From assembly GCF_900114065.1 (NCBI RefSeq), contig NZ_FORS01000001.1, forward strand, positions 620,001-684,000: a stretch of DNA of 64,000 bases. Direction: 5' to 3'. Made by a program: the position numbers and the translations under genes. The DNA comes from Stutzerimonas kunmingensis (GTDB taxonomy: Bacteria > Pseudomonadota > Gammaproteobacteria > Pseudomonadales > Pseudomonadaceae). Positions 29,578-40,405 of the stretch are shown here, piece by piece. The stretch's first letter is position 1. The number at the start of each line of letters is the position of its first letter. A model generated the notes under the pieces. That model saw nothing but the letters and a program-made list of their open reading frames with translations. It did no database searches and was not told the origin of the DNA.

Positions 29578-30099
29578 ATGTCTGAACACTCCGACGCCGA
29601 CGATTTCGACGAAAAAAGCAAGTCCCAGGTCAAACGCGAGCTGCTTGCCCTGCAGGAGCTAGGCGAGCGGCTAACTACCCTCAAGCCTGACCTCATCGCT
29701 CGCCTGCCGCTGAGCGACGCGTTGCAGAAGGCGCTGGCCGACGCGCCGAAACACAAGGCGCATATCGCGCGCAAACGGCACATCCAGTACATCGGTAAGC
29801 TGATGCGCGACCAGGATGTCGATTCCATTCTCGCGCTGGTCGATCAACTGGACGCCTCGACGCGCCAATACAACGAGCGCTTCCATGCGCTGGAGCGCTG
29901 GCGCGACCGTCTGATCGGCGGTGACGACGCCACCCTGGAAGCGTTCGTGACCGAATACCCCGAGACCGACCGCCAGCATCTGCGCGGGCTGATCCGCCAC
30001 GCCCAGCACGAGGCGGCGCGCGACAAGCCGCCGGCCGCCAGCCGCAAGATATTCAAGTACATCCGCGAACTGGACGAAGCCAAACGCGGCTTGCGCTGA
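29578..30099 (+). CDS. darP: DarP/YjgA (DUF615), 50S ribosome assembly protein
   Basis: 173-residue DUF615 protein (YjgA, renamed DarP) that associates with late pre-50S particles. Highly charged: starts [20 protein letters not shown], then [11 protein letters not shown] and the C-terminal [20 protein letters not shown], all typical. Divergent from pmbA (112 bases) and convergent with tldD. Confidence 0.93.
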   Translation: MSEHSDADDFDEKSKSQVKRELLALQELGERLTTLKPDLIARLPLSDALQKALADAPKHKAHIARKRHIQYIGKLMRDQDVDSILALVDQLDASTRQYNERFHALERWRDRLIGGDDATLEAFVTEYPETDRQHLRGLIRHAQHEAARDKPPAASRKIFKYIRELDEAKRGLR

Positions 30100-30134
30100 C
30101 GGCGATCTCAACCCGTACCTCAACCTCTACCCTT

Positions 30135-30165
30135 GAAGCTCGCGGCTGGCACTCGCCGCGGCTTC
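30135..30165. terminator. Stem-loop between darP and tldD, overlapping the tldD stop
   Basis: GAAGC-t-CGCGGC (30135-30146) pairs with GCCGCG-GCTTC (30155-30165), one bulge. The tldD stop (30166-30164) lies at its edge. Weak T content. Confidence 0.5.
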
Positions 30166-31606
30166 ACGCACCCGTTCCGCCTACGGTTATCTCGTCGATC
30201 TTCACGGTCGGCTGGCCGACGCCCACCGGCACCGACTGCCCATCCTTGCCACAGGTGCCGACACCGCTGTCGAGCGCCAGGTCGTTACCGACCATCGATA
30301 CCCGGTTCATCACCTCGGGGCCATTGCCTATCAGCGTCGCGCCCTTCACCGGCGCGGTGATCTTGCCGTCCTCGATCAGATAGGCCTCACTGGTGGAGAA
30401 GACGAACTTGCCGCTGGTGATGTCGACCTGACCGCCGCCGAGGCTGGCGCAGTAGATGCCCTTCTTCACCGAGCGAATGATTTCCTGCGGATCGCTTTCG
30501 CCGGCCAGCATGTAGGTGTTGGTCATGCGCGGCATCGGTAGATGCGCGTAAGACTCGCGGCGGCCGTTACCGGTCGGCGTGACGCCCATCAGGCGGGCGT
30601 TTAACTTGTCCTGGATATAACCCTTGAGAATGCCGTTCTCGATCAGCGTGGTGCATTGGGTCGGCGTGCCTTCGTCATCGACGCTGAGCGAACCTCGGCG
30701 ATCCGCCAGGGTACCGTCATCGACGATGGTGCACAGGCTCGATGCCACCTTCTGCCCGATCCGGCCACTGTAGGCCGAGCTGCCCTTGCGATTGAAATCA
30801 CCCTCCAGGCCATGGCCGACGGCCTCGTGCAACAGCACGCCGGACCAGCCAGGCCCAAGCACAACCGGCAAGGAACCGGCCGGTGCCGGCACCGCTTCGA
30901 GGTTGACCAGCGCCTGACGCAGTGCCTCGCGGGCGTAGCCCATGGCGCGATCCTCGCTGAGGAAGTACTGGTAGCCGGTACGCCCGCCGCCACCCTGGCC
31001 ACCGCGCTCGCGGCGGCCGTTCTGCTCGACGATCACGCTGACGTTGAAACGCACCAGAGGGCGGATGTCGGCCGCCATACCACCGTCCATTCCGGCCACC
31101 AGGATATGCTCCCAGACGCCCGCCAGGCTTACAGTCACCTGCTTGATGCGAGGGTCCAGCGCCCTGGTCGCGACGTCGATGCGCTTGAGCAGCTCGACTT
31201 TCTCGGCACGGCCGAGCCCGTCGAGCGGATTGTCCTGCGCGTACAACGGCGCGAATGCCTCCCTGGACAGCACCTTGACCTGGCCTTGCTGGCCGCTGCG
31301 CGCGATGGAGCGTGCAGCCTGAGCCGCCTGACGCAATGCATCGGCAGTGATCGCGTTGCTGTAGGCGAAACCGGTTTTCTCGCCGGACAGTGCGCGCACG
31401 CCGACGCCCTGCTCCAGATGGAAGCCGCCCTCCTTGACGATGCCATCCTCGAGCACCCAGGACTCGGAAACCTGATCCTGAAAGTACAGGTCCGCCGCAT
31501 CCACGCCGGGCCCGGCGAGTTCACCGAGCAAGCCTGGCAGGTCATCGATACCCAGGCCGCCAGGTGTCAGCAGTCGCTCGGTGACAGGTAACAGCAGTTC
31601 ACTCAT
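30164..31606 (-). CDS. tldD: TldD, zinc metalloprotease
   Basis: 480-residue catalytic subunit of TldD/TldE. The zinc motif HEAVGH is at 260-265 ([13 protein letters not shown]), with [25 protein letters not shown] near the C-terminus. Start at 31606 ([13 protein letters not shown]) with GGAG seven bases upstream; a long unconserved extension upstream is rejected. Two bases from the nitrilase-like gene, same strand. Confidence 0.95.
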   Translation of the reverse strand: MSELLLPVTERLLTPGGLGIDDLPGLLGELAGPGVDAADLYFQDQVSESWVLEDGIVKEGGFHLEQGVGVRALSGEKTGFAYSNAITADALRQAAQAARSIARSGQQGQVKVLSREAFAPLYAQDNPLDGLGRAEKVELLKRIDVATRALDPRIKQVTVSLAGVWEHILVAGMDGGMAADIRPLVRFNVSVIVEQNGRRERGGQGGGGRTGYQYFLSEDRAMGYAREALRQALVNLEAVPAPAGSLPVVLGPGWSGVLLHEAVGHGLEGDFNRKGSSAYSGRIGQKVASSLCTIVDDGTLADRRGSLSVDDEGTPTQCTTLIENGILKGYIQDKLNARLMGVTPTGNGRRESYAHLPMPRMTNTYMLAGESDPQEIIRSVKKGIYCASLGGGQVDITSGKFVFSTSEAYLIEDGKITAPVKGATLIGNGPEVMNRVSMVGNDLALDSGVGTCGKDGQSVPVGVGQPTVKIDEITVGGTGA

Positions 31607-31608
31607 AT

Positions 31609-32454
31609 TCACTCCAAACGGTCCGTGGCCAGGCACGGTACGGAAAATCGGCGGTGGCGCTGCAGCGGCATTCGCTGGCGGATGGCAGCCTGTTCGGACG
31701 CATCCCGAGCGACAACCAAAGCCGCCTCGCCAGTCGCCTGCTCGCACAGCAGACGGCCCCATGGGTCCACGATAGACGAATGCCCATGGGTGAGGCGACC
31801 ACCAGGATGCTCTCCACCCTGTGCGGCAGCCAGGATATAGCACTGAGTCTCGATGGCACGGGCACGAATCAACGTCGCCCAGTGCGCTTCACCGGTCACC
31901 GTGGTGAACGCCGACGGCACGCTGATCAACTCGGCACCTGCCGCCCTCAGCGCACCATACAGCTCGGCGAAACGCAGGTCATAACACACGCTCAGCCCCA
32001 AGCGTCCAACCGGTGTGTCGGAGATCACCAGCCGTTGCCCCGCCGCATAGTCGTCCGATTCACGGTAGTGACCACGGTTGTCAGCGACCTCCGCATCGAA
32101 CAGATGCAGCTTGTCGTAGCGCGCCACCCGCTGCCCCTGATCATCGAACAGCAGCGAGCAGGCATTCGGCTTGCCCTGCGGGTCGTCGTCGGGCGGTAAC
32201 GGCAAGGTGCCAGCCACGATCCACAACCTGAGGTCACGGGCGACCTGTTTCAACCAGGGCAGGATCGGCCCGTCGCCAGCGGCTTCGGCGCGACCCAGTT
32301 GCGGTAGATCGCTGCGGCCCATTGCGGCGAAGTTCTCCGGTAGCACCGCCAGCCGCGCGCCCGCTTCGGCCGCCTGCTCGAGCAACTCGCGCGCGCGGGC
32401 CAGATTGAGCATTACATCCGCCTGGCTGGCCATCTGAATCACGGCTAAGGACAT
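31609..32454 (-). CDS. Nit2-like carbon-nitrogen hydrolase
   Basis: 281-residue nitrilase-superfamily enzyme with the Glu-Lys-Cys triad at Glu40 (LPENFA), Lys115 (YDKLHLFD) and Cys157 (SVCYDLRF). The DKLHLFD and [15 protein letters not shown] stretches resemble Nit1/Nit2, which repair deaminated glutathione or act as omega-amidases; the substrate here is inferred only. Start at 32454 ([10 protein letters not shown]) behind GGGGAAAGC. Between yhdP and tldD. Confidence 0.9.
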   Translation of the reverse strand: MSLAVIQMASQADVMLNLARARELLEQAAEAGARLAVLPENFAAMGRSDLPQLGRAEAAGDGPILPWLKQVARDLRLWIVAGTLPLPPDDDPQGKPNACSLLFDDQGQRVARYDKLHLFDAEVADNRGHYRESDDYAAGQRLVISDTPVGRLGLSVCYDLRFAELYGALRAAGAELISVPSAFTTVTGEAHWATLIRARAIETQCYILAAAQGGEHPGGRLTHGHSSIVDPWGRLLCEQATGEAALVVARDASEQAAIRQRMPLQRHRRFSVPCLATDRLE

Positions 32455-32491
32455 GCTTTCCCCGATGCTGAAAGACCCGGCCCGATGCGGA

Positions 32492-35400
32492 TCAGTTGGG
32501 CTTTTCGAATGGTTTGTCGAAGCTGATCTTAGGCGCCTGCCAAGGCCCCTTGACGTCGTACTGTACGCTGGCGAAACGCGCCACGCGGTCGCCGAGCAGC
32601 TTGTCCACCACGAACAGCGCCCCGCCGATCGCCGGTGCGCCGACAATCAGCGCCGCCAGCGGCAGGTTGTTGCTGATCGGCAAGGTGACCAGCAACTTGG
32701 CGTCGATCTCGTCACGCGCCATATCCAGCCTGCCATCCAGCTCGAGGTTGGTCGACGGACCGCTGACGGTGATGGGCTCGCGGGTGTTGAACACACCCTC
32801 CTTGGCCAGCAACCGCCCATCCAGCCGGTCGTAACTGAGCCCCTTGCTGAACAGATCGGAGAAATCCAGCCGCAGGCGGCGCCCTATCGAATTGAAGTTG
32901 AGCACGCCGAACACGCGCAGCGCCTGGGCACTGCCGTCGATCTCGACAAACTGCCCCTTGCGCAGCCGAGGTCGCATGCTGCCGGAATAGCGCGCCATGG
33001 CGAACCAGGCCGGCGAACCAGGCCACTGCCCATCCACATCCAGGCGAAAACTGTCACTGGTCACCGAAGGCGCAAAGCCCCACGCAAGCAATACGTCAGC
33101 GAGATTGCGACCTTCGAGGCGGCCCTTGTACCAGGTCTGCGCACTGCCCCAGCCGCCGTTCCCGGTAATCTTCAGGCCCTTGAGGTCGAGAGCGATATCG
33201 CGGAACTCGGTCCCGCCGCTGACCGGGCGCAGCTTCACCGCCCAGGCGCCGAGCACATCGTCGCCCAGGGAAACCCGTTCGATCGCGACATCCATTGCCG
33301 GCAGGCTTTGCGGGTGGACATCAGCCAGCGGATCGGGTCGCTCCTTGACCGCCTCGTCGGATTGCGCGGCAGCCGGCAGACGCAGGCGCTGGAGATCGGC
33401 AACGATGATGCCGCCCTCGGCATCTGGCAGGCGAACCGAGCCGCTGATGATCGAACTGCGAAGGCCAAGGTCCCAGGCTTCCCTCATTCGCCGCAGGTCC
33501 AGCCCAAGATTGTCGATCCGGGTGCCAAAACCTTCGAAACGAACGATATCGACCTGCGCCCGGCGCAGCAGCGAGCCGGTCGTCTGCTGCGCTTGCGCCT
33601 TGCCGTGCTGTTCGAGCACCGCCTGCCAGGCTTTCAAGTCGAGCTGCGGCAGGCGCCCCCTGACATAAAGCCCGGCACTGGCCGGAAGATTGGCCGCCCC
33701 AGGCCCGAGACGCAGCTCGCCGCGGCCCTGCGCCCAAGAACCCGGCGGCGCAGCGAACGTCAGCGCGGCGAGTGACCCGTGCCGGACACCGTAGCGACGC
33801 TCGGCTCCTTGCAGGGACATCCGCAACGAGGTGTCACGGCGCTCGCGTGCAGGCTTGCCGAACGGCGCTGGCAGATCGATGCGCAGCCCCTGTAGCGAAG
33901 AGTCGATCTGCAACTGACTGTCCTCACCTGCCAGATCCAGTCGCAACTGATAGGGCAACTCACCGCTGGCGGGCAGTGACTGCCCGATAGCGAGCCACTC
34001 AGCCAGACGCTTCAACCCCACGGCGCCCTGTGCCTCCACGCGAGAGGCAGGCTTGCCAGGCGCTCCTGTCGCTACCGCCTTGCCCTTGACCGGAGCGCCG
34101 AACAGACGCGCCTGGATGGCCTCTGCACTCAAGCCTCGCGCGGTGTCGTAGCGGAAACTGCCACTGAGTTGCTCGAAGGCAAGCTCCGGCTCGGGAATCT
34201 TCAGTTTCGCATCGTCGCTGGCGAAATCCACGATGACCCGCGGCGTGCCCTTGCCCAGCGGGATCTGCAGATCGAGCGCGCCGCTGAGCGCACCCTGCCC
34301 CTGCCAGCCAGCGAAGAGCTCGCCGGTTCCGATCGGCGCCTCCTGAAGCAGCTTCAAGGCATCCGCCAGGCTGCTGGCGACCTGCCCCTTCACGGCCAAC
34401 TGCGGCACGTTGCCGGCGCCGACGCGAGGAATGTCAGCTGTCGCATCACGCACGTGACTGTCGAGAATCCTCCCTTCCGCGAGCCGGACGCGAACCCCGC
34501 TGTCTTCGATCAGCACCTCGCCACGGCCCTGCTGCAGCACGGGCCAGCCGGGCTGAAACGCCAGCTCGGCATCGCGCACCTTGAAGTACAGGCTCAGGCT
34601 GCGCGCGCTGTCGGAAGCTCCCTTGCTCAATGCGCCCTGGTACTGGAAATAACCTTGCTCGACCGTACCGCTGCGAATCGCTTCCTTGAGCCAGCTGACC
34701 AGCGCCGGGCTTAACGCCGGTGAGCGTGTCGGCAAGTACTTTTCGGTAAAGCGCGCGTCGCCTTCGCTCAAGCCAACCCGCAGGTCCATGTAATCCTCTG
34801 CCGCGGGGTCCCTGGCCAGGCGGATCAGGAAGTCACCGGCGATTTTGCCTTCCTCGCCGTCGATACGCAGATAGGGCGCAGCCAGCGTGAAGGCCTGCTC
34901 GTCCAGCGCCCAGGTCAGACGCCCGCCGGCGTGTCGGTAGCGCCAGGGCTCGGGGTACAGCGGCGCAAGTTGCAGGCTGAAGTCGTCGCTGTCCAGGCGC
35001 AGTTCTCCGCCGCCCATATCACCGCGAATGCTGCCACTCGCGTTGCCCACCGCAGGTATCCAGTTGTGTGCGGCGAAACTGATACGGTCCAGATTGGCAG
35101 CGAATTGCAGCCGCTGCGGCGACTCCATCTGGGGGCGGTAGTCGAGCTGCAGGTTGCGCAATGTTCCATTGGGCTGCAGCGCCGTCAGCGTCTCGGCTGC
35201 GGCCGGTGGTAGCGGCGCCAGTGCACGGACGAGTGTGGCGATCGGCGCGATACCCAACCGATCAGCCTGCAGCTGCCAATGCTGCTGAGTCTGATCCTGC
35301 TGAACCTGGATTCGCGCATCGCCCCAGCGCTCGCCTTCGAGATCGAACGCCAGCCGGTCCAGCAGCAGCCGGTAGCCCTGCTCGTTGCGATCGATATAAG

Positions 35401-36295
35401 CCTCACCCCCAAGGTCCTCGAGCTGAACAGGCTCACGATCGGCAAAGGACGTGATCAGTTGCGGCGCGTTAATCCGTAGAACAGCACGCTCCAGCGCCTT
35501 TTCGCGCCAGGTTGCCCACAGCTCACCTCCCATCTTCAACGTCTGCAGATGCCAGTCGGCAGTCAGTCGGCGCGGCAACCAGGCGGCCCAGTCGCTTTGT
35601 GGCAGGCTGAGATAAACCTGCGCCTCGGCGTGCTGCCAGCGCTGCGGCTGCACCCGCCCCTCAATGCTCAAGGCCAGGGGCTGGCCATCCGGAAGGATGC
35701 TGCGCCCGTCCAAGCGGAGCCGCACACCGTCGACGAGCAGGCCCAGATCGGTGTAGCTCAGGGTCAGCGGCGGTTCTCCGAATGGCTCCAGCGTGATCTG
35801 GCTGTTGCGCACCGCCAGCCCACGCACCCGCTGCAACGACTCGAGAATCTTCTGCGGTTCGGGCGGTTTCTGCTCGGTACGGGCCGGCAAGCCCTCCACT
35901 CGCCACTTGCCCTCAGCATCTTCAGCGACAGACAGCTGCACGCCGCTAAACTCCAACCGGCTCAGCCGCCACGCTCGCGCCCAGAGGCTGGCCGCCAAGT
36001 CTGGGACGATGGCAATACGGTCCAGGCGCATCGCGCTGTCACCCTCGCCGAGCAGTACATCATGCGCCAGCAAACGGGGAGCGAAGCCCTCCCAGCGGCC
36101 TTCGAGCCTGCCCAGCGCGATTGGCATGCCCAGCGCCGCCTGCGCCTTCTCCTGCACCTCGGCCCGGTACTCGGCGATTACAGGCACCAGCTGCCGCCCC
36201 AGGCTCACGTAGAGCGCGGCCAGAATCAGCCCGAACGCGATTACCCAGAACAGCTGGCGCGACAGTGTCACGAGGAAGGCAGCGAGGCGGTTCAT
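32492..36295 (-). CDS. yhdP: YhdP-family AsmA-like envelope protein (1267 aa)
   Basis: Very large protein with an N-terminal membrane helix (about 10-30, VIAFGLILAALYVSLG) and a long periplasmic domain of the DUF3971/AsmA-like C type. In E. coli YhdP, TamB and YdbH together carry phospholipids to the outer membrane as bridge-like proteins. The length and the C-terminal AsmA segment (NTREPITVSGPSTNLELDG, IGRRLRLDFSDLFSKGLSYD) fit. Directly downstream of rng, as in P. aeruginosa. Confidence 0.93.
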   Translation of the reverse strand: MNRLAAFLVTLSRQLFWVIAFGLILAALYVSLGRQLVPVIAEYRAEVQEKAQAALGMPIALGRLEGRWEGFAPRLLAHDVLLGEGDSAMRLDRIAIVPDLAASLWARAWRLSRLEFSGVQLSVAEDAEGKWRVEGLPARTEQKPPEPQKILESLQRVRGLAVRNSQITLEPFGEPPLTLSYTDLGLLVDGVRLRLDGRSILPDGQPLALSIEGRVQPQRWQHAEAQVYLSLPQSDWAAWLPRRLTADWHLQTLKMGGELWATWREKALERAVLRINAPQLITSFADREPVQLEDLGGEAYIDRNEQGYRLLLDRLAFDLEGERWGDARIQVQQDQTQQHWQLQADRLGIAPIATLVRALAPLPPAAAETLTALQPNGTLRNLQLDYRPQMESPQRLQFAANLDRISFAAHNWIPAVGNASGSIRGDMGGGELRLDSDDFSLQLAPLYPEPWRYRHAGGRLTWALDEQAFTLAAPYLRIDGEEGKIAGDFLIRLARDPAAEDYMDLRVGLSEGDARFTEKYLPTRSPALSPALVSWLKEAIRSGTVEQGYFQYQGALSKGASDSARSLSLYFKVRDAELAFQPGWPVLQQGRGEVLIEDSGVRVRLAEGRILDSHVRDATADIPRVGAGNVPQLAVKGQVASSLADALKLLQEAPIGTGELFAGWQGQGALSGALDLQIPLGKGTPRVIVDFASDDAKLKIPEPELAFEQLSGSFRYDTARGLSAEAIQARLFGAPVKGKAVATGAPGKPASRVEAQGAVGLKRLAEWLAIGQSLPASGELPYQLRLDLAGEDSQLQIDSSLQGLRIDLPAPFGKPARERRDTSLRMSLQGAERRYGVRHGSLAALTFAAPPGSWAQGRGELRLGPGAANLPASAGLYVRGRLPQLDLKAWQAVLEQHGKAQAQQTTGSLLRRAQVDIVRFEGFGTRIDNLGLDLRRMREAWDLGLRSSIISGSVRLPDAEGGIIVADLQRLRLPAAAQSDEAVKERPDPLADVHPQSLPAMDVAIERVSLGDDVLGAWAVKLRPVSGGTEFRDIALDLKGLKITGNGGWGSAQTWYKGRLEGRNLADVLLAWGFAPSVTSDSFRLDVDGQWPGSPAWFAMARYSGSMRPRLRKGQFVEIDGSAQALRVFGVLNFNSIGRRLRLDFSDLFSKGLSYDRLDGRLLAKEGVFNTREPITVSGPSTNLELDGRLDMARDEIDAKLLVTLPISNNLPLAALIVGAPAIGGALFVVDKLLGDRVARFASVQYDVKGPWQAPKISFDKPFEKPN

Positions 36296-36344
36296 CTGGA
36301 TGCGCTCCGGTCATCCTGGCCCTTGCGGCCCGGTCTACCATTGT

Positions 36345-37802
36345 TCAGAGCAACACCACGTCGTACTGTTCCTGGGAGTACATGCTTTCCACCTGGAACT
36401 TGATCGAGCGACCGATAAAGGCCTCCAGGTCGGCGACATTGCCCGACTCCTCGTCGAGCAGACGATCGATCACCTTCTGATTGGCCAGCACCCGGTAGCC
36501 TTCCGCCTGGTAGGCCCGCGCCTCACGCAGGATTTCGCGGAATATCTCGTAGCAGACGGTCTCCGGCGTCTTCAGCTTGCCGCGCCCCTGACAGCACATG
36601 CAGGGTTCGCACAGCACCTGTTCGAGGCTTTCGCGGGTGCGCTTGCGGGTCATCTGCACCAGGCCGAGTTCGGTGATGCCGATGATGTTGGTCTTGGCGT
36701 GATCGCGCTCGAGCTGCTTCTCCAGCGTGCGCAGGACCTGGCGACGATGCTCCTCGTCCTCCATGTCGATGAAGTCGATGATGATGATGCCGCCCAGATT
36801 GCGCAGCCTGAGCTGGCGGGCAATGGCAGTGGCCGACTCGAGATTGGTCTTGAAAATGGTTTCTTCCAGCGTGCGATGACCGACGAATGCACCGGTGTTG
36901 ACGTCGATGGTGGTCATCGCCTCGGCCGGATCGATTATCAGGTAACCGCCGGACTTGAGCATGACCTTGCGCTCCAGCGCCTTCTGGATCTCGTCCTCGA
37001 CGCCATAGAGATCGAAGATCGGCCGCTCGCCCGGATAGTGTTCGAGGCGGTCGCCCAGCTCGGGCATCAGCTCGCCGACGAACTGGGTGACCTTCTGGAA
37101 ATTCTCCCGCGAATCGATACGGATCTTCTCGATCCGCGGATTGACCAGATCACGCAGGGTTCGCATGGCCAGAGAGAGGTCTTCGTAGATCACCGTGGGC
37201 GCTTCGACGGTCTTGATCTGACTGGCGATCTGCTCCCACAGACGGCGCAGATAGCGGATATCCATGAGTATCTCGTCGCTGCCGGCCCCTTCAGCCGCGG
37301 TACGCAGGATGAAGCCGCCGGCTTCCTGGATGCCCTCTGCCTCAACGCATTCGGCAACGACCTGCTTGAGCCGCTCGCGCTCGGCTTCATCTTCGATACG
37401 CAGGGAAATGCCGACATGGCTGGTGCGCGGCATGTACACCAGGTAGCGCGATGGGATCGACAGCTGCGTGGTCAGGCGCGCGCCCTTGGTGCCAATGGGG
37501 TCCTTGGTGACCTGCACCACCAGACTCTGGCCTTCGTGAACCAGGGCGTTGATCGGCTCGACCGCATTACCCTCGCGGGCGGAAATCTCGGAAGCATGGA
37601 TGAACGCGGCCCGATCCAGCCCTATGTCGACGAACGCCGCCTGCATACCCGGCAGGACGCGCACCACCTTGCCTTTGTAGATGTTGCCGACGATGCCGCG
37701 GCGCTGGGTTCGCTCGACATGCACCTCCTGCAGGACACCGTTCTCCACCACCGCCACCCGCGACTCCATGGGGGTGATGTTCATCAGGATTTCTTCGCTC
37801 AT
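36345..37802 (-). CDS. rng: RNase G (CafA)
   Basis: 485-residue endoribonuclease of the RNase E/G family that matures 16S rRNA 5' ends and decays some mRNAs. S1 domain at about 35-125; catalytic Asp300 (TTIDVNTG) and Asp343 (IIIDFIDM); zinc-link Cys398-x2-Cys401. No C-terminal scaffold as in RNase E. Downstream of maf on the same strand. Confidence 0.96.
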   Translation of the reverse strand: MSEEILMNITPMESRVAVVENGVLQEVHVERTQRRGIVGNIYKGKVVRVLPGMQAAFVDIGLDRAAFIHASEISAREGNAVEPINALVHEGQSLVVQVTKDPIGTKGARLTTQLSIPSRYLVYMPRTSHVGISLRIEDEAERERLKQVVAECVEAEGIQEAGGFILRTAAEGAGSDEILMDIRYLRRLWEQIASQIKTVEAPTVIYEDLSLAMRTLRDLVNPRIEKIRIDSRENFQKVTQFVGELMPELGDRLEHYPGERPIFDLYGVEDEIQKALERKVMLKSGGYLIIDPAEAMTTIDVNTGAFVGHRTLEETIFKTNLESATAIARQLRLRNLGGIIIIDFIDMEDEEHRRQVLRTLEKQLERDHAKTNIIGITELGLVQMTRKRTRESLEQVLCEPCMCCQGRGKLKTPETVCYEIFREILREARAYQAEGYRVLANQKVIDRLLDEESGNVADLEAFIGRSIKFQVESMYSQEQYDVVLL

Positions 37803-37887
37803 TGTTGTTCTCGGCGGTGGCTTGATGTGCAGCGCTAGCTGGTGGTTGAGTCGATTCTAACCGGCCTGCGCGCCGAAGCCACAGGCT

Positions 37888-38478
37888 CTAGCTTGAGCCT
37901 TTGGTCCAACGTGGAAGTCCGAAGGCGTCGATCAGCTGCGCCGTTTCACATAACGGCAGGCCAACCACCGCCGAATAGCTGCCGTGCAACTGGCTGACGA
38001 ACACCGCGCCCCAGCCCTGGATGGCGTAACCGCCCGCCTTGTCCGCCGGCTCTCCGCTATCCCAATAGCGTTCGGCTTCGGCTTCGTCGATGGTACGGAA
38101 GGTCACCTCGCTGATGACCACACGCACCTCGCAGGCACTTCGACTGGCCAGCGCGACGGCGGTCATGACCCGGTGCGTACGCCCGGATAACGCCGCCAGC
38201 ATGGCGAGCCCGTCGGCACGGTCGGCAGGCTTGCCGAGAATATGCTGATCGAGCACCACGCTGGTATCGGCACCCAGCACGCAGCCGTCGCGATCCCCCA
38301 GACTGACGAGCCCGGCGAGCGCCTTGTCGCGCGCAACGCGCTCGACATACGCCTCGGGCGACTCGGTTGGCGAGGGCGCTTCATCGACGGACACGCTGAC
38401 GAGAGAAAACGGCACGCCGATCTGCGCGAGCAATTCGCGGCGGCGGGGTGATGCCGAGGCAAGAAACAGAGCGCCCAT
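37888..38478 (-). CDS. maf: Maf/YhdE-type nucleotide pyrophosphatase
   Basis: 196-residue Maf-family house-cleaning enzyme; the dTTP/UTP pyrophosphatase subgroup by synteny with E. coli yhdE. Start motif [17 protein letters not shown], then [16 protein letters not shown] and [24 protein letters not shown] precedes the ATG. Between the coiled-coil gene and rng. Confidence 0.94.
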   Translation of the reverse strand: MGALFLASASPRRRELLAQIGVPFSLVSVSVDEAPSPTESPEAYVERVARDKALAGLVSLGDRDGCVLGADTSVVLDQHILGKPADRADGLAMLAALSGRTHRVMTAVALASRSACEVRVVISEVTFRTIDEAEAERYWDSGEPADKAGGYAIQGWGAVFVSQLHGSYSAVVGLPLCETAQLIDAFGLPRWTKGSS

Positions 38479-38573
38479 GGCAGTTCCTCAGACGGTAAAG
38501 CGACAGCGTCGCATATCCGGGGTACGTCGAGGAAGGCGCAGAGGACCGGCGTAAGGACTACGCCGGGCATGGA

Positions 38574-39788
38574 TCAGAACTTGAAGTTGACCACCTGATC
38601 ACCCTTGAGCGACAGCGTGCGCTTCTGGGTAATGCCACCGGAGGTGACCTGAATGTCATAGACACCGCTGTCGAGCACCAGCGAAACCGGCGTCGCGCCA
38701 TGCTCCTGGTCGTTGATGCGGACCCGATCGTCGTACTTGTTGCTACGCACGATCAGCGAGTGGGTCTTGCTGTCGCATTGCTCGTAGGGCACATCGAGGA
38801 TCGCGCACGGCATCATCTTCTTCGCCGTGATGGTCGCCTCGACGTTCATCTGCGCGTTGACGGTGCCGTCCAGGCTCATGCTTGCCTGGGCGAAATCGGT
38901 ACGTGTGCGGTAGCGGTACCAGGCGGTATCCAGGTCGACATCGGCAACCTGCTCGCGGATATCCTCGGCCAGCACACGCTGGTAGTTTTCCAGCACCCAT
39001 TGCGACATCTGACCATCGTTGCGGTGCTCGGCCAGGCAGGCCGCGAGGCTCTTGCTGGCGGAACAGCGGAACGAAACCGACTGCTCGAAGCGAATGGTCT
39101 TGTCCAGCTTGCGGGCAATGGCCTGAATCTTCTTGCTGTTGCGCTCGCGAACCTCGGCCGCCAGCTGGGTCTTGAGACGATCGACGTCACGCGCGGCAAG
39201 CGAGAACTTCAGGTGCTGGCTGCCGAGATCCTTCTCCAGAGCTTCGACGCGTTCGCCAATGGCTTTCTCGGCTTCGGCACTACGTTTGTGCTCGTCCAGC
39301 AGCTCATCGAGACGCTTGCGCTCGGCGCTCTGACCGAGGAAGTCGTCGACCTCCAGGCGAATCAGCTTCTTGCTGTTGGCCAGCTGCAATTGCACGGCAG
39401 CGAGCTCGCTCTTCTCGGCCCGCAGCGCATCTTCAAGCTTCTGCTTTTCAAGGAGAATGGCGTCGAGCTCTGCAATCTTGCCGGCCAGCTGCTCGGCGCG
39501 AGGCGAATCGGCAGCGGACTCAGAGGGAGCGGCAACGGTGGAGAGCGTATCTGGGGCCGACAGCTTGGCCAACTGAGGGGCCTGCGGGGCGCTATCGGCC
39601 TGAGAGTATCCAGTGCTCATGACCAGCGTCATCAGCAGCGACCCTACCGCGCCGGCAGCCAGCACCGCACGGGCGCCACGAGAGCCTTGCGGCCTGGAAA
39701 AAATCGAACTGCCAGCTTCCATACTCATCGCCCGTGCTGTTGTGCTTATCGTCTTCTGAAGCAGAAACCAGTAATGGCGGAACGCCAT
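38574..39788 (-). CDS. Unrecognised envelope protein with coiled coil and PEGA-like C-terminus
   Basis: About 404 residues. A hydrophobic anchor near residue 40-60 (AVLAAGAVGSLLMTLVMSTG) is followed by a Pro/Ala/Ser linker, a long charged coiled coil (about 95-225, many E/K/L heptads), a cysteine-containing globular part, and a C-terminus of PEGA character (RINDQEHGATPVSLVLDSG...YDIQVTSGGITQK). That order suggests an inner-membrane protein reaching into the periplasm. In P. aeruginosa maf is next to mreD, so this gene is an addition there. The start is uncertain: ATG 39788 lacks a ribosome site and ATGs at 39728/39722 are alternatives. No function assigned. Confidence 0.8.
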   Translation of the reverse strand: MAFRHYWFLLQKTISTTARAMSMEAGSSIFSRPQGSRGARAVLAAGAVGSLLMTLVMSTGYSQADSAPQAPQLAKLSAPDTLSTVAAPSESAADSPRAEQLAGKIAELDAILLEKQKLEDALRAEKSELAAVQLQLANSKKLIRLEVDDFLGQSAERKRLDELLDEHKRSAEAEKAIGERVEALEKDLGSQHLKFSLAARDVDRLKTQLAAEVRERNSKKIQAIARKLDKTIRFEQSVSFRCSASKSLAACLAEHRNDGQMSQWVLENYQRVLAEDIREQVADVDLDTAWYRYRTRTDFAQASMSLDGTVNAQMNVEATITAKKMMPCAILDVPYEQCDSKTHSLIVRSNKYDDRVRINDQEHGATPVSLVLDSGVYDIQVTSGGITQKRTLSLKGDQVVNFKF

Positions 39789-39916
39789 AGCGGCAGCATG
39801 ATTTCAGAATTGCTTTGGAGCAGCAAGGCGTAAGCCGTGCCCGGCGGCACAAACCCACACAAAAGATCAGATTTTTTCAGCGCAGCGTACGACGGAGGAA
39901 ATTGACCGGGCGTTGG

Positions 39917-40405
39917 TCAATACACCGCAAATCGCTGACGCAGCCCCTGCAACGCGACATAAACCCAAGGCCAGAGCAACGCGCTGACCGGCACAGGCAC
40001 GAGGAACAGCAGCGTCGGCGGCCTATTACCGGTCAGCGTGTTCAGCCAGAGCTGCACCAACTGGGCGAGGCCGAGCACAACCAGCAGCACCATGCTCTGT
40101 TGCCACAGCGGAAACATGCGCAGGCGTTGTTGCAGGCTCAGCACCAGAAAAGCGATCAGGATCAGCGGCAAGGCGCTCTGGCCGAACAGCGTGCCGGCCA
40201 GCACGTCCTGCGCGAGCCCAAAACAGAACGCGGCGCCCAGCCCACCGCGATGCGGCAGAACCAACGACCAGAAGGCGATGACCAACCCCAGCCATAGCGG
40301 CCGTGCGATCTCCGCGCTGCCAGGCATGGGCGCGACGCTGAGCAGCAGCGCGATCGTCAGGCTGAACCAGATGACCCATCCATTATTCGGCCGCCCGCTG
40401 ATCAT
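39917..40405 (-). CDS. mreD: MreD, rod-shape membrane protein
   Basis: 162-residue, very hydrophobic protein with about five helices, part of the MreBCD elongasome that guides lateral wall synthesis. Recognised by position after mreC and by segments WLGLVIAFWSLVLPHRGGLG and GLAQDVLAGTLFGQSAL. ATGA overlap with the mreC stop. Confidence 0.93.
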   Translation of the reverse strand: MISGRPNNGWVIWFSLTIALLLSVAPMPGSAEIARPLWLGLVIAFWSLVLPHRGGLGAAFCFGLAQDVLAGTLFGQSALPLILIAFLVLSLQQRLRMFPLWQQSMVLLVVLGLAQLVQLWLNTLTGNRPPTLLFLVPVPVSALLWPWVYVALQGLRQRFAVY

